NCBI GenBank assembly: GCA_016785225.1
Contig: JAFBJZ010000952.1
Coordinates: 2,604,001-2,668,000 of the forward strand
DNA: 64,000 nucleotides
Direction: 5' to 3'
Source: Psettodes erumei
Lineage: Eukaryota; Chordata; Actinopteri; Pleuronectiformes; Psettodidae
How positions within the stretch are numbered: the first letter of the stretch is position 1; each line of letters opens with the position of its first letter. The notes beneath the pieces were generated by a model. That model made no database searches. It had not been told where the DNA came from and saw only the letters and a list, made by a program, of their open reading frames with translations. The position numbers were made by a program, and so were the translations under genes. Shown piece by piece: positions 61,801 to 64,000 of this stretch.

Positions 61801-63787
61801 CACCAGCCATTGACTCACTTTTTCTATGACTCATGACATTTGAATGTGCAGGCAGGGCTGGTAAATATGATAATCTGAAAGGCTCTTTGTGTTTTACTTT
61901 TTTTTGTTCATTGTAATGCTTAAATGTAAATGCTTAACTTGTGTTGTCTATCTCTGATATTCCCGTGATTGTTATAGTTGACAAACTTGCATTTGCACGA
62001 GTATAGCTCAGTATAACATGGTTTTGAAGGTGCATTCAAATTCAGGTGGAAATTTGGCAACTATGTCCAACCACTGCTCATAGAGCGTGAACGCTCTGGA
62101 TGCAGTCACACTACAGACATTTAGGCATATTCTGTGTGCGAGTGCTTGCAAGTGGTGTAATTGAAGATTAAAGATACCACCTAACTGCTATGTGAACTGC
62201 TACTTCACTGACCTCCTCTGGTTGAGAGGTTTCCGGTCTGTTGCACAGCCAACCACACCCAGCAGTGAAGCAGGATGTGATCAGAAGAGTGCTCTACCTG
62301 TAACCACGCTCAATGGGCTGCCCAGGTCAAGAAGCACCGAGTACACTTCTACACTACAGAGAGGTGAGAAATTCAACAGTGCAAAACATGCAACAAATCT
62401 CTCTGCTAATGCATATGCAGGTGAATCACCAGCCATGTTATTGCATGTCTGCGCATATTTATCTGGAGCTGCAACTGTTTGCTGATTAATCATTTTGTCA
62501 TTCAACATTAAATCTGCAACTATTTTGACGATGGGATAATTTTATTCATTCTTTAAAGAAAAATGTCAAATATTTCCCATTTGTTTCTAGCTGTTTATAT
62601 ATGAGGATTTAATGCTTTTCTTTGTCGCACATGACAATAAACTGAATATCTGTGGATTGTGGAGACAAAAAGGGGACATCTGAAGTCCTAGTCTTTGGGA
62701 AATTATAAAGGCCATTTTTTACTATTTTCTGTCATGTCATAGAAATAACAATTAAATTAAAAAGGAATTTTTAAGAATCTGGTAATTAAATCATAATAAA
62801 AATAATGATTGGTGGCGCCACAGAGATATCGATTAAAGTCCATTTTATTATAATTAGTTGTGCTGTGCCCACAAGCCATAACAACGTAACATACTTCACC
62901 TACTCCAAGCTATGACTGTGGACAAAAGCAACATTTTGAAAAAGCATCCTCACCATTATCTACATTTACAATGTGTCATCATTGCGTAGCTCAGAGTTTC
63001 TTTGTTACATGAACAGTTGAATTCCCATTTCATTTGTTGGTCATGATCTGCACTGTCAAGAGGCAGAGAGCAGCAAGCCAAACTTCATTCGAAATCTGTC
63101 AATTTAAAGCCACCCTGGTTATGAACATATAACCTCATAGCTAGTAATAACAAATATGTCTGTTTCTGTTTAATTTAGTAATACATCCACTATGACTTGT
63201 TTAACATAGCCACTAGCAAACGTTAACGCTTGGTTCTCTTAACTGCTAGCTGAACCTCTTATCTCTTACGTTGACAGCAAACGTAGCTGGTGAATTGTGA
63301 AACAATGTGCGATTTCTGGTAAATTCAGGACTGTTATGTAAATAATGAATATGCCGAATTTACCAGGAAACGTTTAGGGTTTATTAACGACGCTGGGCAT
63401 CTGCAAAATATATTCCTTTTCCAATAAGCCAGGCACACTTCTACCTGCAGCTTATTACGACTGAAGTTTGGTATAACGAGAAAGAGGCATGTTTCAGGTC
63501 ATATACATCAACCTGCCCCCGCATCCCTTTACATCCTCCTCACTTCAGCAGTCGCTTTGCTTGTTGGAGACGTCAGGTCAATTCACGACAAATTGGTCAC
63601 TTCATTGCCTATGCAGCAACACGCTAGCAGCTAGTTAACGCTAGCGTTTAACGTTAAAGTAATGTTAGCATGGCTTATCAAGCGCTAGCTGAATTAGCTT
63701 TACCTTGACTCCGCGAAGAATCCTGACTCTGTCCTCATCATCGACACCGAAAGACACTTTCCTGGTCGTACTTTCTCCCGAGCCCAT
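21835..63787 (-). CDS. chchd6: MICOS subunit Mic25 (CHCHD6), seven exons, 3' incomplete
   Basis: Mic25 is a soluble intermembrane-space protein on the inner mitochondrial membrane. It belongs to the MICOS complex, which holds crista junctions and contacts Sam50. Exons, in gene order: 63704-63787, 61325-61418, 60054-60162, 58894-59026, 41051-41134, 31339-31409, 21835-21970. Phases join exactly and give 237 codons without a stop; human CHCHD6 has about 235 residues. Visible protein features are Gly2 with Ser6 (N-myristoylation pattern), VSFGVDDEDRVRIL (residues 11-24), a Ser/Gln-rich linker (about 48-84), a charged coiled coil (about 92-168) and a CHCH domain with Cys200-x9-Cys210 and Cys221-x9-Cys231. 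The N-terminal motif fits CHCHD6 better than its paralogue CHCHD3. Teleosts may carry a/b copies, and I cannot say which this is. The terminal exon is missing from this annotation. Confidence 0.93.
22358..22426 (-). other. Possible cryptic or alternative 69-nt exon
   Basis: On the gene strand a strong pyrimidine tract ending tctttccag precedes 69 nt that close with TTTCAG then GTGCTT. The length is a multiple of three, and in the phase needed between exons 6 and 7 it is open, adding 23 residues (SSPRISAALCC...). In phase 0 it is also open. The donor is weak, and human CHCHD6, as I recall it, has no counterpart. It could be chance. Confidence 0.25.
22542..22584 (+). repeat. (TG)n microsatellite
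   Basis: About 21 TG units, reading CA in gene sense, in intron 6. Confidence 0.95.
25330..25535 (+). mobile_element. LINE/SINE-type 3' tail
   Basis: Contains 'atctggatcactctgaaaa', 'aatggcttctaagtt', 'tttcatgaaaatcc' and a closing 'cctgcaaacagacaacaaac...cctccttggcagaggtaat'. From memory this string of phrases is the tail of an interspersed repeat common in fish and other animals. The body of the element upstream (from about 24980) is not identifiable. Confidence 0.55.
29560..30235 (-). mobile_element. Tc1-like transposon relic
   Basis: On the minus strand, 29934-30194 reads EAADLPRFSHTSLSRVYGAK. This resembles the helix-turn-helix segment of Tc1-like transposases (pattern AADLxGFSxTTVSRVY). 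The flank around 30130-30200 ('tgactggctgattgat...aataagcaggtgtacaagtg') also fits the end of a widespread Tc1-like family, from memory. Catalytic-domain coding is not readable and the left boundary is approximate. It is a degenerate, inactive copy in intron 6, in the same sense as chchd6. Confidence 0.6.
30265..30405 (+). mobile_element. LINE-like 3' tail fragment
   Basis: Ordered phrases 'tggacatgcccaactaggag', 'gaggcagacccagaacatg' and 'gaagatgtggccggggg' resemble the 3' tail of a fish non-LTR retrotransposon, in which 'agacccaggacacgctgga' and 'gaagatgtggctgggga' occur in that order. It abuts the Tc1-like relic, so two insertions are nested or adjacent. Diverged and non-coding. Confidence 0.5.
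31339..31409 (-). CDS. chchd6: chchd6 exon 6
   Basis: 71 nt, residues 169-191 plus two bases of the Arg192 codon; acceptor catgtctag, donor GTGAGA. It encodes NLEAYQQSKEQFHQAASKTE, aligning with the human CHCHD6 stretch NAEMYKLSSEQFHEAASKME just before the CHCH domain. Phase in 0, phase out 2. Confidence 0.95.
32200..32720 (+). mobile_element. LTR-retrotransposon gag relic
   Basis: The open frame 32378-32620 includes LLWDSLPAAIQT, VKEKLQETFGQRHFLDV and AEICKLVQE. After a frame change, 32623-32688 reads QKEEILPRLLDGLN. This order (hydrophobic-W-x-SLP, VKxxLxxxFG, AExxxLVQE, FLxGL) matches gag capsid regions of Gypsy/Ty3-type elements from memory. No zinc knuckle, protease, reverse transcriptase or LTR was found nearby. 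It is a fossil fragment with frameshifts and stops, immediately upstream of the piggyBac-like insertion. The outer limits are approximate. Confidence 0.5.
32843..32859 (+). repeat. piggyBac left terminal inverted repeat
   Basis: 17 bp, identical in inverted orientation to 35685-35701. It is preceded by CAAA instead of the expected TTAA. A genomic TTAA occurs 19 bp further left (32824-32827), but it is not adjacent to the repeat. Confidence 0.9.
32859..32875. repeat. Palindromic motif, left outer copy
   Basis: GGGTCGCCACCGACCCG: an inverted GGGTCG/CGACCC pair around four bases. The same motif recurs at 35642-35658. With the related GGTTTCGACCC-type copies it makes four such sites in the element, two at each end. 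This suggests transposase-binding or end-recognition sites. Confidence 0.85.
33032..33052 (+). repeat. piggyBac subterminal inverted repeat, left
   Basis: 21 bp (TGTTAGGGTCG, four more bases, then CGACCC), perfectly inverted at 35291-35311. Subterminal inverted repeats are known to be needed for transposition in several piggyBac families. Confidence 0.9.
33300..35059 (+). pseudogene. piggyBac-like transposase, two frameshifts
   Basis: DDE_Tnp_1_7-type transposase in three frames: 33300 to about 33755, then to about 34174, then to the stop at 35057-35059, about 585 residues in all, the usual family size. An acidic N-terminus (about residues 15-55) precedes the catalytic core. The three aspartates expected of piggyBac are present, in VDERLVPF (codon 34012-34014), CDNFFTS (34244-34246) and GGVDNLDK (34544-34546). 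A Ser/Thr/Pro-rich linker and a C-terminal Cys-rich zinc-finger (RCQIC...CFNC...C...H...CHKC, about 34940-35056) follow. Frameshift 1 lies in 33750-33762 and fits a small deletion. Frameshift 2 is at an A9 run (34175-34183), one A too many for the frame. Otherwise there are no internal stops. A possible polyadenylation signal (attaaa) is near 35230. Confidence 0.93.
35291..35311 (-). repeat. piggyBac subterminal inverted repeat, right
   Basis: Perfect 21-bp inverse of 33032-33052. Confidence 0.9.
35642..35658. repeat. Palindromic motif, right outer copy
   Basis: GGGTCGCCACCGACCCG again, separated from the right terminal repeat by about 26 bp. At the left end the equivalent motif directly overlaps the terminal repeat, so the two ends are asymmetric. 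Confidence 0.85.
35685..35705 (-). repeat. piggyBac right terminal repeat plus TTAA
   Basis: Terminal repeat CTAACACAAGAGGAGGG (35685-35701) followed by TTAA (35702-35705), the family's obligatory target-site sequence. Confidence 0.92.
36925..36976 (+). repeat. (CT)n(CA)n compound microsatellite
   Basis: About 7 CT units followed by about 19 CA units, in intron 5. Confidence 0.95.
37580..37765 (+). repeat. Dispersed fish repeat fragment
   Basis: Contains 'gttaagttaagctaactta', 'atatcttcatatctagagta', 'tctaattctgggcaagtaa' and a closing 'ccccaaaatgtcaatctattcctttaa'. From memory this matches a high-copy percomorph repeat that ends 'aaaatgt.gaactattccttta'. Non-coding; the left boundary is uncertain. 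Confidence 0.5.
38783..38860 (+). repeat. (TG)n(GA)n compound microsatellite
   Basis: About 30 TG units then about 8 GA units. It is the longest dinucleotide array in the window. Shorter TG patches occur at 38470-38532 and 38623-38640. Confidence 0.95.
39354..39399 (+). repeat. (CT)n(CA)n microsatellite
   Basis: Short CT array followed by about 15 CA units. Confidence 0.92.
41051..41134 (-). CDS. chchd6: chchd6 exon 5
   Basis: 84 nt, residues 141-168, phase 0 at both ends; acceptor ctcttgtag, donor GTACGG. It encodes AQKLQKKDSQLRALDAFYKE then QLAQLEKR, with the family signature DAFYKEQLAxLE shared by CHCHD3 and CHCHD6. The donor carries C at intron position +4, which is non-consensus. A TG-rich tract (gene sense) lies just upstream of the acceptor. 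Confidence 0.97.
41151..41194 (+). repeat. (CA)n tract beside exon 5 acceptor
   Basis: CA-rich array, reading (TG)n in gene sense, ending about 17 bp upstream of the exon 5 acceptor. Confidence 0.93.
42511..42531. repeat. Short perfect inverted repeat
   Basis: Arms AATTAAGAT and ATCTTAATT around TTT, in an AT-rich stretch (42455-42545). It may be chance in such composition. Confidence 0.5.
43356..43379 (-). CDS. chchd6: Candidate 24-nt chchd6 microexon
   Basis: On the gene strand a long pyrimidine tract (ctatttcccaccctcctt) ending tttccag precedes exactly 24 nt encoding SADEIEVL, followed by the near-perfect donor GTAAGT. The length is a multiple of three. Exons 4 and 5 both meet in phase 0, so inclusion keeps the frame and adds eight residues between AKQL and AQKL in the coiled coil. 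The splice sites are stronger than those of neighbouring constitutive exons 4 and 5. The human protein as I know it lacks the insert, so this would be an alternative or lineage-specific exon. Transcript evidence is needed. Confidence 0.45.
44539..44572 (+). repeat. (CA)n microsatellite
   Basis: About 17 CA units in intron 4. Confidence 0.95.
45240..45800 (+). repeat. Dispersed percomorph repeat
   Basis: Holds in order 'ggtccagactgaaatatctc', 'catctactgccaccatcat', 'cattcccatcagcctcagct', 'gtgagcatgttagcatg' and 'tcaaagcaccatcgtgcc'. From memory this is the signature of a very common interspersed repeat in percomorph genomes. A partial inverted copy is at 2940-3110. No coding capacity; boundaries are approximate. 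Confidence 0.6.
48083..48120 (+). repeat. (ATT)n with ATC interruptions
   Basis: Trinucleotide array mixing ATT and ATC units. Confidence 0.9.
48789..48827 (+). repeat. (TG)n microsatellite
   Basis: About 19 TG units. An A21 run follows at 48883-48903. Confidence 0.95.
48883..48903 (+). repeat. A21 homopolymer
   Basis: 21 consecutive A. No SINE or processed-transcript body could be recognised upstream. Confidence 0.9.
53470..53745 (+). repeat. Dispersed fish repeat fragment
   Basis: Phrases 'cttcccataatgcaatg', 'cttgccggtaaatgcccaca', 'ttgaaatcccactgggactg' and 'ggtggagtgctcctttaa' occur in this order. From memory they belong to a multi-copy percomorph repeat. Non-coding and diverged. Confidence 0.45.
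55030..55480 (+). other. Long pyrimidine-rich tract
   Basis: About 450 bp dominated by C and T on the plus strand, purine-rich in gene sense. The open frames at 55154-55405 and 55236-55448 arise from this composition and encode Ser/Phe/Pro-rich noise. Confidence 0.6.
56709..56741 (+). other. G-quadruplex-type motif
   Basis: Reads GGGGTGGGGTAGGG, then eight bases, then a G9 run: four G-runs of three or more in about 32 bp, with further G-rich runs to 56775. In gene sense it is C-rich, so it concerns DNA rather than the transcript. Confidence 0.6.
56925..57065 (+). other. Polypurine tract
   Basis: About 140 bp of mostly GGGAGAGA-type purines. Such tracts are candidates for triplex (H-DNA) structure. 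The minus-strand open frames here are compositional. Confidence 0.6.
57998..58821 (-). mobile_element. Tc1-like transposon, short 824-bp copy
   Basis: Bounded by 28-bp inverted repeats beginning CAGTGCTTAACAAATTTATT (left 57998-58025, right 58794-58821; one mismatch seen), each flanked by TA, the Tc1/mariner target duplication. Full-length Tc1-like elements are about 1.2-1.7 kb, so this copy has lost internal sequence. It keeps a transposase C-terminus on the minus strand, the same strand as chchd6. The element lies in intron 4, ending 72 bp from exon 4. Confidence 0.9.
58183..58349 (-). pseudogene. Tc1-like transposase C-terminal fragment
   Basis: On the minus strand about 54 residues before a stop read QSPALNLIEQIWHFLNSK and later LWEQLETIWNSLKNRL. 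This is the Tc1 signature W-x-x-QSPDLNPIExxW followed by the closing helices. The family's final catalytic Glu (in LIEQIW) is present. The earlier aspartates are absent because upstream coding is lost or scrambled. It is non-functional as it stands. Confidence 0.85.
58855..58890 (+). repeat. (TG)n tract abutting exon 4 donor
   Basis: About 18 TG units, reading (CA)n in gene sense, starting inside the exon 4 donor itself (CTG|GTACACAC...). CA repeats close to a 5' splice site are known hnRNP L binding sites, so this tract could tune exon 4 splicing. Confidence 0.93.
58894..59026 (-). CDS. chchd6: chchd6 exon 4
   Basis: 133 nt, residues 96-140; acceptor gtgtttcag, donor GTACAC. It encodes YEHKQTILKEELAKVAQRES, then EAATKTM and RLHTRQEAEKAKQL. 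This matches the CHCHD6 coiled-coil segment RYEQEHAAIQDKL...REREAATK. Phase in 2, out 0. The donor is weak and runs straight into a CA microsatellite. Confidence 0.96.
59027..60053 (-). other. chchd6: chchd6 intron 3
   Basis: About 1.0 kb of ordinary AT-rich intron. Near 59490 there is a two-unit TTAGGG-like stretch, too short to call telomeric. Nothing else is seen. Confidence 0.85.
60054..60162 (-). CDS. chchd6: chchd6 exon 3: Ser/Gln-rich linker
   Basis: 109 nt, residues 60-95 plus two bases of Arg96; acceptor tctgtccag, donor GTGGGT. It encodes ASGSASSSSRPQQSSQQQAQ then SNTSKPDPYTKEQQR, a low-complexity linker before the coiled coil. This region varies in length across the family, so the exon is placed mainly by phase (in 1, out 2) and exact joining with exons 2 and 4. 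Confidence 0.92.
60163..61324 (-). other. chchd6: chchd6 intron 2
   Basis: About 1.16 kb. The open frame 60622-60921 (minus) and other short frames have no support. Nothing else is seen. Confidence 0.85.
61325..61418 (-). CDS. chchd6: chchd6 exon 2
   Basis: 94 nt, residues 29-59 plus one base of Gly60; acceptor cctgcccag, donor GTACCA. It encodes LSEDVLQRMRGDANIAPERT followed by a serine run (SSSSSS). LSEDVLQRM corresponds to LSENVVNRM of human CHCHD6 directly after the N-terminal motif. The donor again has the weak GTAC form. Confidence 0.96.
61419..63703 (-). other. chchd6: chchd6 intron 1
   Basis: About 2.3 kb, AT-rich. No second exon, RNA gene or clear mobile element is recognised. Confidence 0.85.
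63704..63787 (-). CDS. chchd6: chchd6 exon 1, start codon
   Basis: 84 nt, residues 1-28, donor AAG|GTAAAG. The start is chosen because GCCATGG is a good Kozak context and the protein begins MGSGESTTRKVSFGVDDEDR, matching the CHCHD6 start (MGS...RRVSFGVDEEER). Gly2 and Ser6 fit the N-myristoylation pattern; CHCHD3 is known to be myristoylated. Confidence 0.97.
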
Positions 63788-64000
63788 GGCTTCTGGTGTT
63801 TAGTGTCGAATTTGCTGATGGCCTTGTGGAGAATAAATCCACTCACATGAAATAATATTTTGTCCTGCCCAATGACAGAATTTGTGACAGATGGGTTATG
63901 GGTTGCCAGGTTCTTCCTACACCATCCCCCTCTCATAGATACGTGTAACCCTTAAACCATGTATATTAAAAGGATAATTATCGCTATCAAATATTTTTTT
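63788..64000 (-). promoter_or_regulatory. chchd6: chchd6 5' leader and proximal promoter side
   Basis: The transcription start is not identifiable. In gene sense an inverted CCAAT box (ATTGG, plus strand 63869-63873) lies 82 bp upstream of the start codon, and an upstream ATG at 63846-63848 is followed directly by TGA. There is no obvious TATA box and no CpG island. If transcription starts near the CCAAT box the leader would be under about 100 nt. The first non-coding stretch may extend beyond the window. Confidence 0.35.

Noticed and set aside
63700..63936. 78-codon minus-strand frame over chchd6 exon 1
   Set aside because: Out of frame with the conserved MGSGES start and without a known domain.

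Overview
The window looks like vertebrate nuclear DNA, most likely from a spiny-rayed (percomorph) teleost. Coding sequence is very sparse and split by multi-kilobase introns. (CA)n/(TG)n microsatellites are dense, and there are relics of Tc1-like and piggyBac-like DNA transposons, LINE-like tails and fish-type dispersed repeats. There is no sign of operons, ribosome binding sites or other prokaryotic structure. The repeat family names are recognised from memory, not from a database search.

The one host gene I can support is chchd6 (MICOS subunit Mic25) on the minus strand. Seven coding exons can be placed from 63787 down to 21835. All have GT-AG borders and their phases join exactly (0/0/1/2/0/0/2/0). 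Together they give 711 nt, 237 codons, against about 235 residues in human CHCHD6. The protein has an N-myristoylation-type start (MGSGES), the conserved VSFGVDDEDRV segment, a Ser/Gln-rich linker, a charged coiled coil and a C-terminal twin CX9C (CHCH) domain. The terminal exon, expected to add only a few residues and the stop, was not located.

Layout from left to right: 1-21834 is 3' intron and/or downstream DNA with no supported gene. It holds a ~270 bp local direct duplication (5343-5612 and 6410-6680), a Tc1-like relic (about 15325-15590) and microsatellites. 21835-31409 holds exons 7 and 6, with LINE-like and Tc1-like relics in the intron. 31410-41050 (intron 5) holds a decayed LTR-retrotransposon gag fragment and a 2.86 kb piggyBac-like element, the most striking object here: its terminal and subterminal inverted repeats and catalytic aspartates survive, but its transposase is broken by two frameshifts. 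41135-58893 (intron 4) is repeat-rich. It contains a 24-nt candidate microexon (43356-43379) with excellent splice sites, and a short Tc1-like copy ending only 72 bp from exon 4. 58894-63787 holds exons 4 to 1, and 63788-64000 is the presumed 5' leader and promoter side.

I did not find a clearly novel biological system. The best leads are the in-frame microexon, the CA/TG tracts against weak GTAC splice donors, and the near-complete piggyBac-like element with four copies of a palindromic GGGTCG-N4-CGACCC motif.
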